A DNA stretch of 64,000 bases from Flagellimonas oceanensis (GTDB taxonomy: Bacteria; Bacteroidota; Bacteroidia; Flavobacteriales; Flavobacteriaceae). Position numbers and translations under genes: made by a program. Location: contig NZ_RZNA01000045.1 in assembly GCF_003992595.1 (NCBI RefSeq), forward strand, positions 70,992 through 134,991. The letters are read 5' to 3'. The notes under the pieces were generated by a model. The model did no database searches. It was not told the origin of the DNA and saw only the letters and a list, made by a program, of their open reading frames with translations. The stretch's first letter is position 1, and the number at the start of each line of letters is the position of its first letter. Shown in pieces: positions 8,884 through 18,546 of the stretch.

Positions 8884-10608
8884 ATGAAAAAGGAAAACAT
8901 CATATACATTGGGATAGCCGTTGTGGTTGGATTGTTGGTGGGGTATCTCATATTTGGGGGCAATGCTGAAACTACTTCAATGAATGAACCTGACCACACC
9001 GCTGAATCAACTTCGGGGGAAATGTGGACTTGTTCCATGCACCCGCAGATCATGAAGCAAGAGCCAGGCTCATGCCCGATCTGCGGAATGGATTTGATTC
9101 CTGCTGATAATGCAGGCGAGGGGCTTATGGCCAATCAAATTAAAATGACGGAGAATGCCATGATTTTGGCAGGGGTGGAGACGGTTCGAGTTGGCGCAGC
9201 TAAGGATGGGGAAGAAAACATAAAGGTTTCCGGCAAAGTTGTTGTCAATCAGGAATCGGATGCGGTGCAATCTGCCTACTTTGATGGGCGAATAGAAAAC
9301 ATCTTTGTCAATTTTGAGGGAGAAGAAGTCCGAAAAGGTCAAAAGTTGGCCACGATTTATGCGCCAGCCTTGGTTTCCGCCCAGCAAGAATTATTGACAG
9401 CTGCCACTTTAAAGGAATCCCAACCGGAATTGTACAAAGCGGTCCGGAACAAATTAAAGCTTTGGAAATTGTCCGAAGCACAGATTAATCAAATCGAAAG
9501 CTCTGGACAGGTACAGGAAAACTTTCCAGTATATGCCAATGTAGGCGGAGTGGTTTCAGAAATTAAGGTGGAAGAAGGTGATTATATCAAGACAGGCTCG
9601 CCTTTGGTGAAAGTGGCCGACTTGAATTCCGTTTGGGCCATTTTTGATACTTATGAAAACCAGTTGAGTTTGTTTGAAGAAGGTCAGACGTTGCATGTAA
9701 CGACAACATCATATCCCAATGAAACATTCCCTGCCAAAGTCTCTTTTGTAGCTCCAACATTGAACAAGAATACAAGAACATTGGAGGTGCGTGCAGAACT
9801 TGACAATACAAGAGGGATGCTCAAGCCAGGTATGTTTGTGCAAGCCGAAGTTGAGGTGCGGGACGATCAGGAAGATGGGGTGTTGACCATTCCTGAAAGT
9901 GCTGTTTTGTGGACAGGAAAACGGTCTTTGGTCTATGTACAGCCTAATCCAGATAATTCCATTTTTGAAATGCGAGAAGTACAGTTGGGTAACTTACGAA
10001 ATGGGGATTATGTGGTCAATTCAGGTTTGGAATCTGGGGATTTAGTCGTGGCCAAAGGTACTTTTACGGTGGATGCAGCAGCGCAATTACAAGGAAAAAG
10101 ATCCATGATGAATCAAGATGGGGAAACCATGCAAATGGGTAATGGAGCTCATTCTAGCATGTCAATGGCGTTTTCCCAAGAAGCACAAGGTAAGTTTGGG
10201 GATTTGTTAAAGGTTTATTTGGATTTAAAGGATGCTCTAGTTGCTTCGAATCAGGAACAAACGCAAACATGGGCACAAAAAGGAGCTGGAATGGCTTCAG
10301 AAATCAGCAATATGCAAATGGATGACATGGGAAAGACCCATATGTCCAAATTAGCGGAACAATTCAGGGATATGGCTTCAAAAAATAAACTGGAGAATCA
10401 ACGAGATGTTTTTGTCCGCCTTTCCCAAAATATGATTCAAATAGGGCAGCAAATGCAAAATTTAGATACAAAGCTTTATGTGCAACGTTGTCCGATGGCC
10501 AATAATGATAAGGGGGCTGATTGGCTCAGTCTGGAGGAAGAAATCCGGAATCCCTACTATGGTGATGCCATGCTCACTTGTGGCAGTGTAGTGGGAACCA
10601 TCGACTAG
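8884..10608 (+). CDS. cusB: CusB-type periplasmic adaptor with metal-binding and DUF3347 domains
   Basis: Membrane-fusion protein linking CusA to the outer-membrane channel. The 574 residues show an N-terminal TM anchor (about 5-26), a heavy-metal-binding module CSMHPQI...CPICGM (about 47-73), a HlyD/CusB barrel-sandwich, lipoyl and beta-barrel core (about 90-400), and a C-terminal DUF3347-like domain ending CPMANNDKGADWLS...NPYYGDAMLTCGS (about 425-570). The added CPM and LTC motifs in that tail are candidate copper ligands. It lies 4 bp after the PepSY gene and last in the operon, separated from cusA and cusC by copA. Confidence 0.92.
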   Translation: MKKENIIYIGIAVVVGLLVGYLIFGGNAETTSMNEPDHTAESTSGEMWTCSMHPQIMKQEPGSCPICGMDLIPADNAGEGLMANQIKMTENAMILAGVETVRVGAAKDGEENIKVSGKVVVNQESDAVQSAYFDGRIENIFVNFEGEEVRKGQKLATIYAPALVSAQQELLTAATLKESQPELYKAVRNKLKLWKLSEAQINQIESSGQVQENFPVYANVGGVVSEIKVEEGDYIKTGSPLVKVADLNSVWAIFDTYENQLSLFEEGQTLHVTTTSYPNETFPAKVSFVAPTLNKNTRTLEVRAELDNTRGMLKPGMFVQAEVEVRDDQEDGVLTIPESAVLWTGKRSLVYVQPNPDNSIFEMREVQLGNLRNGDYVVNSGLESGDLVVAKGTFTVDAAAQLQGKRSMMNQDGETMQMGNGAHSSMSMAFSQEAQGKFGDLLKVYLDLKDALVASNQEQTQTWAQKGAGMASEISNMQMDDMGKTHMSKLAEQFRDMASKNKLENQRDVFVRLSQNMIQIGQQMQNLDTKLYVQRCPMANNDKGADWLSLEEEIRNPYYGDAMLTCGSVVGTID

Positions 10609-10688
10609 TTTTAGTTAATATTTAGCCAAATAAATGATACGGATTCATTTCTGAAATACATTTACTTCAGTTTTTAAATTATTGACTG

Positions 10689-10784
10689 ATGAAACAAGCA
10701 AAGTCAAACGGAAAGTCATCTCCTGCAAAAGCTGTGAAGCCTGTTGCCAAGAAGACTGCCCAAGCTACTGGTAAGAAGAAGTAA
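10689..10784 (+). CDS. Very small Lys/Ala-rich basic protein (hypothetical)
   Basis: A 31-codon ORF starting ATG AAA CAA and ending TAA; 11 of 31 residues are Lys, with Ala, Pro and Thr between them and no acidic residues. The composition is like histone-H1-type tails and like the Lys-rich tail of TopA in this window (KKAKTKAKAKK). It sits alone between cusB and the bidirectional terminator. Coding is supported only by composition and by the terminator placed about 50 bp after its stop; there is no clear ribosome-binding site and only a partial -7 match (TACATTTA) upstream. A nucleoid- or RNA-binding role would be a guess. Confidence 0.45.
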   Translation: MKQAKSNGKSSPAKAVKPVAKKTAQATGKKK

Positions 10785-10833
10785 CTTGTGGTTTTTGGTT
10801 CTCTGCAGAACCGTACAACTTAAGAGAAAAGAA

Positions 10834-10859
10834 AACGCCCCGATTTGCATCGGGGCGTT
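10834..10859. terminator. Bidirectional intrinsic terminator
   Basis: Perfect 11-bp inverted repeat AACGCCCCGAT / ATCGGGGCGTT with a 4-nt loop, T-rich on both sides when read in either direction. It lies between the Lys-rich ORF (+) and the end of groEL (-), so it can end both converging transcripts. Confidence 0.9.
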
Positions 10860-10888
10860 CCTATTTTTAATCCGAATAAGATTGTTGA

Positions 10889-12529
<1,641 letters not shown>

Positions 12530-12544
12530 CTAGTTGATTTTTAG

Positions 12545-12823
12545 TTATACAATTGCCAAAATATCGCTTTCGCGCATCATCAAATAGTCGGTGCCATCGA
12601 ACTTTAGTTCGGTGCCGGCATATTTTCCATAAAGAACGGTATCACCGACTTTAACGGTGACCTTTTCGTCCTTGGTTCCAGGTCCAACAGCCACAACAGT
12701 TCCCTTTTGTGGTTTTTCTTTTGCGTTGTCCGGAATGATGATACCGGAGGCAGTTTTGGTCTCGGCCTGTAGAGGCTCAATCAAAACCCTGTCTGCCAAT
12801 GGTTTGATATTTACTTTAGCCAT
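12545..12823 (-). CDS. groS: Co-chaperonin GroES (Hsp10)
   Basis: Lid of the GroEL chamber, 92 residues. Signature features are the N-terminal [13 protein letters not shown], the mobile loop around [18 protein letters not shown], and GTVVAVGPG. It is first in the groESL operon. Upstream there is no CIRCE (HrcA) element; instead a -24/-12 type sequence is present (separate entry), which suggests unusual control of the operon. Confidence 0.97.
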   Translation of the reverse strand: MAKVNIKPLADRVLIEPLQAETKTASGIIIPDNAKEKPQKGTVVAVGPGTKDEKVTVKVGDTVLYGKYAGTELKFDGTDYLMMRESDILAIV

Positions 12824-12869
12824 ATTTTTAATTTTTAGGTGTTTGTTTTAAAAATTCTTGAATCTAAAA

Positions 12870-12885
12870 GGCAGAAATTGTGCCA
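12870..12885 (-). promoter_or_regulatory. Putative sigma-54 (-24/-12) promoter of groESL
   Basis: On the minus strand the sequence is TGGCACAATTTCTGCC. It matches the RpoN consensus TGGCACRNNNNTTGCW at all of TGGCAC, R and TGC, and has the invariant GG-N10-GC spacing (GG at 12884-12883, GC at 12872-12871). The expected start site is near 12859, giving a leader of about 36 nt before groES. No convincing TAnnTTTG -7 element is seen in this gap. The call rests on the match alone. Confidence 0.5.
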
Positions 12886-12893
12886 TTGCACAA
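12878..12893. promoter_or_regulatory. Perfect inverted repeat upstream of groES (possible operator)
   Basis: TTGTGC-CATT-GCACAA is a perfect palindrome with 6-bp arms. It overlaps the -24 half of the putative sigma-54 promoter, a position where a bound protein would block polymerase. It does not match CIRCE (TTAGCACTC-N9-GAGTGCTAA). Confidence 0.35.
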
Positions 12894-12913
12894 AAACTGA
12901 CATTCTGGAAAAC

Positions 12914-12949
12914 AAAAATGCCAGCTTGTCATTTCAAGCTGGCATTTTT
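12914..12949 (-). terminator. Intrinsic terminator after secG
   Basis: Perfect 15-bp inverted repeat (AAAAATGCCAGCTTG / CAAGCTGGCATTTTT, loop TCATTT), the outer A/T pairs giving a U-run on the minus strand. It lies 20 bp after the secG stop and separates the secG operon from the groESL promoter. Confidence 0.88.
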
Positions 12950-12969
12950 CTATGCTTTGTCACTTTTTA

Positions 12970-13332
12970 TTATCCAATAGTGTCTACTGGACTTGTAGTG
13001 TCGGCTGGTGGAAGTTGTTCTGGTACTTCCTCAGGAACCGTTTCCGGTATTTCCGTATCGTCACCTTGAAGTAGTTTGGAATCTGCTTGGCTATAGTTTC
13101 CTTTTAAGGAAACATTGGAAAGCAATATCAAAACAATCAATAGGGTGGCAAGGGTCCAGGTACTCTTATCCAAGAAGTCCCCTGTTTTCTTTACGCCACC
13201 AACAACTTGGTTGCCACTTCCTCCGAAGGATGAGGACAAACCACCTCCTTTTGGGTTTTGGACCATAATGACCAAGACCAATAAAAGGCACACGATAATG
13301 ATCAATACCAAAAAAATTGCAAACGTGCTCAT
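12970..13332 (-). CDS. secG: Preprotein translocase subunit SecG
   Basis: Small accessory subunit of the SecYEG channel, 120 residues. Two TM helices are visible: about 3-24 (FAIFLVLIIIVCLLLVLVI) and about 56-75. Between them is the family signature VQNPKGGGLSSSFGG. The C-terminal tail (about 85-120) is acidic and Pro/Thr-rich, longer than in E. coli and typical of Bacteroidota SecG. It is last in a minus-strand run with the TPR protein (10 bp upstream), lptE and the sigma-54 activator, and is followed by a strong terminator. Confidence 0.95.
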   Translation of the reverse strand: MSTFAIFLVLIIIVCLLLVLVIMVQNPKGGGLSSSFGGSGNQVVGGVKKTGDFLDKSTWTLATLLIVLILLSNVSLKGNYSQADSKLLQGDDTEIPETVPEEVPEQLPPADTTSPVDTIG

Positions 13333-13342
13333 ATCTTAAAAC

Positions 13343-14233
13343 TTAATCTTTTTCTTTCTGCAGCTTCTTCACCGCCTGAATTTGATCTGCAAAGAAACCA
13401 CTTTTTTCTGGATATTTCAAACTCAATATTTTAAACGCTTGAATGGCCTTTTTATACTTTTTCTGCTCCAGATAAACCTTGGCCAACGTCTCTGTCATCA
13501 ACTCGTTTTTGTCGATTTTTGTCGACTCTTTAATATTGACTTTTGGGTTGGTTTCCTTGGGAACTATCTTGGGGTTGTTCTCGATGAACTTGTCCAACAG
13601 CTCAAACTTTTTCTTCCGTTCCAATTCTTCCATGGCATCCACTTCGGGGGTGTCTTGGGGCTCATCGGTATGGGAGGTAAGCTGAAGCCATTCGGTAAAG
13701 GAATGCTTCTCTTTTTTTGTGAAGGGAATCGGCTTGCCCAAGTTTAAATCGGAATCTGATTCTTTGATTTCTTCCGTCTCCTTTTCAACTTCTTTATTGG
13801 ATGTTCGCGATTCAAAAAGTTCTGGATTGAGAATCTGTTCCGCATCGGTTAAATTCTGAGGCAATGCTGGTTCGTTGGATTCCGAGAGCATACTTGCAGC
13901 ATTCGGGTTGGGCTGAATTTCTTCTGAAACGGCCTCTTGGTCTTCCAGTTTTGCCCCCCTTCCAGCAATGGCATCCGCAATATTGTTCTGTATGAATTCC
14001 TTTGATGTGATGTAATCAAAAAGAACATCCCTGTCTGCCGTATGGGCAGCGGTTACTTTTAAGGCACTGTTGTACTTATAGCTGTCCAGATTTTTAAGTC
14101 CCTTTAAATGCAAGGCGCGAGCGGCCTGAAAATAGGGGTATTCCTCAATAATGCCTTCCAGTTCCCTAGTTTGATTGGGCGATAGGATGGTATTGGAGTT
14201 TTGAAGAATATGTATAAAATCCGAAACGTTCAT
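13343..14233 (-). CDS. Hypothetical TPR-like protein of the secG-lptE operon
   Basis: Protein of 296 residues with no signal peptide. The N-terminal half has helical-repeat character (ILQNSNTILSPNQTRELEGI; YPYFQAARALHLKGLKNL), the middle (about 100-200) is acidic and low in complexity, and the C-terminus holds a TPR-like pair (TETLAKVYLEQKKYKKAIQA, ILSLKYPEKSGFFADQI). It lies between lptE and secG with gaps of 6 and 10 bp. Its position next to an LPS-transport lipoprotein and a Sec subunit suggests a scaffold role in envelope assembly, but no function is known to me. Confidence 0.8.
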   Translation of the reverse strand: MNVSDFIHILQNSNTILSPNQTRELEGIIEEYPYFQAARALHLKGLKNLDSYKYNSALKVTAAHTADRDVLFDYITSKEFIQNNIADAIAGRGAKLEDQEAVSEEIQPNPNAASMLSESNEPALPQNLTDAEQILNPELFESRTSNKEVEKETEEIKESDSDLNLGKPIPFTKKEKHSFTEWLQLTSHTDEPQDTPEVDAMEELERKKKFELLDKFIENNPKIVPKETNPKVNIKESTKIDKNELMTETLAKVYLEQKKYKKAIQAFKILSLKYPEKSGFFADQIQAVKKLQKEKD

Positions 14234-14239
14234 ATACTG

Positions 14240-14761
14240 CTACCAATTTCCCAAGGAAGCATTGAAAATGTCTTGGGTAAGTCGTTCAAAAATCTCTTCA
14301 TGGGCGGCTGCCTGTATCGACGGCAAGGCCGCTGCGGCATCAAAATCATAAAAGAAGGAAAATCTCCTTTCAAAATCGGCATCTTCCTTTGTTGTATTGT
14401 AGAACCGAACGTTAACGCTCATCGTCAGTCGGTTTTGAGCTGTTCGTTGGTCAGAGGTGGCTGTCATCGGTACCACTTTGTACTCCACGATTTCTCCTTC
14501 GTACAACAAATCCCCATTGCTACCTGTCAAGGACAAGCTGGTCAAGTTGTTGATCATGTCCTGCAGTGCCAAGGTAAAATCCCGACCCAGTCCGGGTACA
14601 ATTACGGAACCGGGCGTTTGATCGGCATAGTTCTGGAAAAAGTTGACTTGAAAACTTTCGGCGGTACCGATATCGGCACCTGAGAAGTTGTAGGCTCCAC
14701 AGCTCTGTAGGAACAAAACAAGTCCAACCAACCCAACCTTTAAACCATTCTTTTTCATCAT
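14240..14761 (-). CDS. lptE: LptE-family LPS-assembly lipoprotein
   Basis: Outer-membrane lipoprotein that would plug the LptD barrel in lipopolysaccharide export. The ATG at 14761 (MMKKNGL) is chosen over a TTG nine bases upstream because it gives a compact signal peptide ending in lipobox LQSC followed by GAYNFSG, the usual start of mature Bacteroidota LptE. The mature part matches the fold: SFQVNFFQN, then GRDFTLALQDMI, alternating beta segments and a C-terminal helix (AAHEEIFERLTQDIFNASLG). It lies 23 bp after the sigma-54 activator and 6 bp before the TPR gene. Confidence 0.85.
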   Translation of the reverse strand: MMKKNGLKVGLVGLVLFLQSCGAYNFSGADIGTAESFQVNFFQNYADQTPGSVIVPGLGRDFTLALQDMINNLTSLSLTGSNGDLLYEGEIVEYKVVPMTATSDQRTAQNRLTMSVNVRFYNTTKEDADFERRFSFFYDFDAAAALPSIQAAAHEEIFERLTQDIFNASLGNW

Positions 14762-14784
14762 TGTTCTCAAACTTTTACTCTTGA

Positions 14785-16065
14785 TTAAAGATCGTACTGT
14801 TTTATTTTTCTGTAGAGCGTTCTTTCCGAAATTCCGAGCTCGGCTGCTGCGGCCTTACGTTTTCCCTTATTGCGCTCTAGGGACTTTTTAATCAATTCGA
14901 TTTCCTTTTCCTGTAAAGATAGGGTTTCTTCCTCTTCGATTTCCTCCGCAAAATGATATCTGTCCTCTGGTGGTTGTTGTGACGGAGCCGGTGTGGTTGG
15001 TTCCAACACGGGCTCTGGCAAATGCAACAGTTCAGCAGGGGTCTCCTCGTGTTCTATATCTTCTTCCTGCTCTTGACTGCCATATATTTTGCGAATCAAT
15101 CCCTCGTTTTCACGCTGTACCTTGTGGGAGTCGTTCTCTTTTAAGATTTCCAGAGTCAATTTTTTAAGGTCGTTCAAATCGCTCTTCATGTCGAAGAGCA
15201 CTTTGTACAAGATTTCGCGCTCATTGCTGAAATCCCCTTCTTTTTTAGCCTGTCCCACAACGGCAGGCAAGTTGGAACCGCTTGAATCGGGCAAATAACT
15301 TTTAAAGGTTGTGGCAGAAATACTTCGTTCCTCTTCAAGTACCGAAATTTGTTCTGCGATGTTCCGTAATTGACGAATGTTTCCAGGCCAACGGTATTGC
15401 AACAATAAATTTACCGCATCATCCTCCAAGCGGATCGTAGGCATTTTATATTTCTGTCCAAAATCCGAAGCAAATTTTCTGAACAACAAATGGATGTCTT
15501 CCCTTCTGTCGCGAAGCGGTGGCAAATTGATTTCAACCGTGCTCAACCTGTAATACAGATCCTCACGGAATTTTTCTTTTTGAATGGCCTCGAACATATT
15601 GATGTTGGTGGCGGCCACAATCCTCACATCCGTTTTTTGCACTTGGGAAGACCCTACTTTAAGAAATTCCCCATTTTCCAGTACACGTAACAAACGAACT
15701 TGGGTGGTCAACGGGAGTTCTCCGACCTCGTCCAAGAAAATGGTTCCGCCATCGGCCACTTCAAAATAACCGCTACGGGTTTGGGTGGCTCCGGTAAAGG
15801 CTCCTTTTTCGTGTCCGAAGAGTTCGCTGTCAATGGTTCCCTCGGGAATGGCACCGCAGTTTACGGCAATGTATTTGGCGTGCTTTCGGTGGGAGAGTGA
15901 GTGAATGATCTTGGGAATGGATTCCTTTCCCACACCACTCTCTCCTGTTACCAATACAGAAATATCGGTGGGAGCGACTTGTATGGCCTTTTCTATGGCA
16001 CGGTTGAGCTTGACATCGTTCCCGATGAGCTCGAACCGCTGTTTTATGGATTGTACACTTTCCAT
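14785..16065 (-). CDS. Sigma-54-dependent transcriptional activator without receiver domain
   Basis: AAA+ enhancer-binding protein of 426 residues that opens sigma-54 promoters. The AAA+ domain starts at once: Walker A GESGVGKES (41-49), the sigma-54-contacting GAFTGA (88-93), Walker B GGTIFLDEVGE (106-116), then the R-finger region and RWPGNIRQLRN. A Glu/Pro-rich linker (about 320-390) leads to a Fis-type HTH at the extreme C-terminus (KRKAAAAELGISERTLYRKI). It lacks any receiver, GAF or PAS domain, so no signal-input module is visible, as in PspF. It is first in a run with lptE, the TPR gene and secG. A sigma-54-like promoter lies nearby at groES. Confidence 0.92.
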   Translation of the reverse strand: MESVQSIKQRFELIGNDVKLNRAIEKAIQVAPTDISVLVTGESGVGKESIPKIIHSLSHRKHAKYIAVNCGAIPEGTIDSELFGHEKGAFTGATQTRSGYFEVADGGTIFLDEVGELPLTTQVRLLRVLENGEFLKVGSSQVQKTDVRIVAATNINMFEAIQKEKFREDLYYRLSTVEINLPPLRDRREDIHLLFRKFASDFGQKYKMPTIRLEDDAVNLLLQYRWPGNIRQLRNIAEQISVLEEERSISATTFKSYLPDSSGSNLPAVVGQAKKEGDFSNEREILYKVLFDMKSDLNDLKKLTLEILKENDSHKVQRENEGLIRKIYGSQEQEEDIEHEETPAELLHLPEPVLEPTTPAPSQQPPEDRYHFAEEIEEEETLSLQEKEIELIKKSLERNKGKRKAAAAELGISERTLYRKIKQYDL

Positions 16066-16073
16066 ATATTTTC

Positions 16074-16093
16074 ATTCCTGCGATGGCAGGAAT
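16074..16093. repeat. Short palindromic repeat between miaB and the sigma-54 activator
   Basis: ATTCCTGC-GATG-GCAGGAAT, a perfect 8-bp stem with a 4-nt loop, followed on + by seven T. On the transcribed (minus) strand there is no U-run after it, so it is a poor terminator for miaB. It resembles the dispersed REP-like palindromes of flavobacterial genomes. No second copy was found in this window. Confidence 0.4.
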
Positions 16094-16154
16094 TTTTTTA
16101 ATTCAACATTGTACTTCAGTTGCGATTGACAGCCGAGCGTAATGCAAATGGTTA

Positions 16155-17618
16155 TTAATTGTTTTCTGAATATTCCACTGCTTCCCCGATAAGGGTTGCC
16201 GATGTACATTCATTGATTTTGACGTTGACGAAATCGCCTACCTTGTAATTTTCCTTTGGAAATACCACAACGGTATTTTGGGAATTACGGCCCATCCAGT
16301 GAACATCCGATTTTTTGGAAGTTCCCTCGATAAGAACTTCTTCAGTCTTTCCCAAATGTTCTTGGGTACGGTAATGGCTATGCTCTTGCTGCAGTTCGAT
16401 GATTTCCGTCAGGCGTCTTTTTTTGATAGCTTCAGGAATGTCATCTTCCATTTTACGCTCGGCCAATGTTCCAGGTCTTTCGGAATAAGCGAACATAAAA
16501 CCGAAATCATATTTTACGTATTCCATCAAACTCAAGGTATCCTGATGGTCCTCCTCTGTTTCTGTTGGGAAGCCGGTAATCATATCTTGACTTATGGCAC
16601 AATCGGGAATTATTTTTTTGATGTTATCAATCAATTCAAAATATTCCTCACGCGTATGCAAACGATTCATTGCTTTCAGAATACGGTTGCTTCCACTCTG
16701 TACGGGCAAGTGAATGTACTTGCAGATATTTCTGTACTTGGCCATGGCCTCGATGACATCCAAGGTCATGTCCTGTGGGTTGGAGGTGGAAAAACGGATG
16801 CGCATTTTAGGTTGGGCTTGAGCCACAAGTTCCAACAATCCTGCAAAGTTTACTGAAGTGGCTTTTTGCATGTCCGTGGCCTTGTCAAAATCCTTTTTCA
16901 ATCCGCCGCCATACCAAAGGTAGCTGTCCACGTTTTGGCCTAAAAGTGTAATTTCCTTGAACCCCCTTTCCCAAAGGTCGTTTACTTCTTCCAGAATGGA
17001 TTGTGGGTCGCGGCTACGTTCCCTTCCTCGCGTAAAAGGAACCACGCAGAACGTGCACATGTTGTCGCATCCACGTGTAATGGAAACAAAAGCGGAGACT
17101 CCGTTGGTGTTCAAACGAACGGGAGCCACATCGCCATAGGTCTCATCTTTGGAAAGGATAACGTTTACCGCATTTCTACCTTCATCAATTTCCTGGATCA
17201 GGTTGGGGAGGTCTTTGTAAGCATCTGGTCCCACAACCATGTCCACGATTTTCTCTTCTTCCAAGAACTTGCTCTTCAGGCGTTCGGCCATGCACCCAAG
17301 AACACCCACTTTCATGTTGGGCTTGGTTCTTTTTACCGCATTGAACTTTTCCAAACGTTTGCGAACCGTTTGCTCGGCCTTTTCACGAATGGAACAAGTG
17401 TTCACCAAAACCAAATCGGCATCGTCCAAGTTTTGGGTGGTATTGAAACCTTCCTTGGCCAAAATGGATGCTACGATTTCGCTATCGGAAAAATTCATTT
17501 GGCAGCCATAGCTTTCTATGTACAGCTTTCTGCCGTTCTTTTCATTGTTTTCCAGCGCCAAGGTGCTTCCCTGTTGGCTTTCGTCTATTACTTTTTCCAC
17601 GCTCTTTTCCTCTATCAT
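16155..17618 (-). CDS. miaB: tRNA-2-methylthio-N6-isopentenyladenosine37 synthase MiaB
   Basis: Radical-SAM methylthiotransferase that modifies A37 of tRNAs reading UNN codons. N-terminal UPF0004 domain cysteines occur in [23 protein letters not shown] and [11 protein letters not shown] (auxiliary cluster). The radical-SAM CxxxCxxC is in [17 protein letters not shown], and a C-terminal TRAM domain ends the protein. An ATG seven codons upstream (17639) overlaps the -7 promoter box, so the start is set at 17618 ([10 protein letters not shown]), giving 487 residues. The 89-bp gap to the next gene holds a hairpin. Confidence 0.95.
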   Translation of the reverse strand: MIEEKSVEKVIDESQQGSTLALENNEKNGRKLYIESYGCQMNFSDSEIVASILAKEGFNTTQNLDDADLVLVNTCSIREKAEQTVRKRLEKFNAVKRTKPNMKVGVLGCMAERLKSKFLEEEKIVDMVVGPDAYKDLPNLIQEIDEGRNAVNVILSKDETYGDVAPVRLNTNGVSAFVSITRGCDNMCTFCVVPFTRGRERSRDPQSILEEVNDLWERGFKEITLLGQNVDSYLWYGGGLKKDFDKATDMQKATSVNFAGLLELVAQAQPKMRIRFSTSNPQDMTLDVIEAMAKYRNICKYIHLPVQSGSNRILKAMNRLHTREEYFELIDNIKKIIPDCAISQDMITGFPTETEEDHQDTLSLMEYVKYDFGFMFAYSERPGTLAERKMEDDIPEAIKKRRLTEIIELQQEHSHYRTQEHLGKTEEVLIEGTSKKSDVHWMGRNSQNTVVVFPKENYKVGDFVNVKINECTSATLIGEAVEYSENN

Positions 17619-17636
17619 AAATGTTTCAATGGGGTG

Positions 17637-17668
17637 CAAAGATAGTGCTTATTACAATTTAGTGACAA
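17637..17668 (-). promoter_or_regulatory. Bacteroidota-type promoter of miaB
   Basis: Minus-strand TTG (17668-17666), 21-bp spacer, TATCTTTG (17644-17637) matching TAnnTTTG. The expected transcript start is about 14 nt before the miaB ATG at 17618. The match argues against the upstream ATG at 17639, which would lie inside the -7 box. Confidence 0.6.
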
Positions 17669-17749
17669 TATGGCAGTATTTTTTAATAATATATTGCGAT
17701 ATCCCTTGTTAGTGTTACCTTCAAGCTTAAAACATAACCAATTTAAAAG

Positions 17750-18478
17750 ATGAATTTCACAAACCTTTCCGAAAGAATCAAACAGAGTGCACCAGTAGAG
17801 TTTGGAACTGTATTCAATAATTCTGTGGAGCTCTTCAAAAAAGTATGGCTGCAAGGATTTCTTACTCTTGTATTGACCTTCGTGAGCATTTTGCCCTTTT
17901 ATTTATTGATTTACCTGCCTATGGTCGCTATGGGAATAAGTGATCCCAATGCATTTGATGAACAGGAGATGCCGCCTGCTTTTGCGGGATTGATGAGTTT
18001 AATGATGCCAATTTTTTCTGTAGGTGTGATGACAGTTGGTATTTGTTTGAACGCCGCTTTTTTGCGCATTTGTAGAAAATATGATCTCAATGAATCAGGA
18101 AAGGATGATTACTTCTATTACTTCAATAAAGAACATTTGATCAAGGCTCTGATTCTTTCCTTGATAATGACAGGTTTGTCCCTGTTGGGATTATTGACCT
18201 GTGGATTGGGAATCATTTATTTGGTGGTGCCCATGTCCCTGTTTCCTGCCTTTTTCGCCTTTGACAAGGAACTTACCGCTCTGGAAATCGTAAAAGCGGG
18301 CTTTGCGCTGGGTAATAAAAACTGGTTGATGATATTTCTTTTGGTAATCGTAGCTGGATTAGTGTCGCAACTCGGTGTGGTCTTATGTTTGGTTGGGGTT
18401 TTATTTACCGCCATGTTCAGTAAAATCCCAATCTACTTTATATATAAGGATGCCGTGGGAATTTCCATGGATGTTTAA
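17750..18478 (+). CDS. Hypothetical polytopic membrane protein
   Basis: Protein of 242 residues with about five or six TM segments: about 35-60 (LTLVLTFVSILPFYLLIYL), 80-108, 126-155, 155-172 and 190-225. The N-terminal 30 residues are cytosolic and amphipathic (FTNLSERIKQSAPVEFG). The pattern recalls DUF975-like or glycerophosphodiester-phosphodiesterase membrane-domain proteins, but I do not recognise a specific family and no catalytic residues stand out. It is transcribed divergently from miaB and has no obvious partner; the next gene is 68 bp downstream. Confidence 0.75.
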   Translation: MNFTNLSERIKQSAPVEFGTVFNNSVELFKKVWLQGFLTLVLTFVSILPFYLLIYLPMVAMGISDPNAFDEQEMPPAFAGLMSLMMPIFSVGVMTVGICLNAAFLRICRKYDLNESGKDDYFYYFNKEHLIKALILSLIMTGLSLLGLLTCGLGIIYLVVPMSLFPAFFAFDKELTALEIVKAGFALGNKNWLMIFLLVIVAGLVSQLGVVLCLVGVLFTAMFSKIPIYFIYKDAVGISMDV

Positions 18479-18546
18479 ATTTTTATAGGTCTTGGGCGCA
18501 ACGATATTCTCCTGATTGTATCTAAACAATTAAAAAGCAAACTACT

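Noticed and set aside
12824..12913. CIRCE/HrcA operator before groES
   Set aside because: The only palindrome present has TTGTGC arms with a 4-base spacer; it does not fit TTAGCACTC-N9-GAGTGCTAA.
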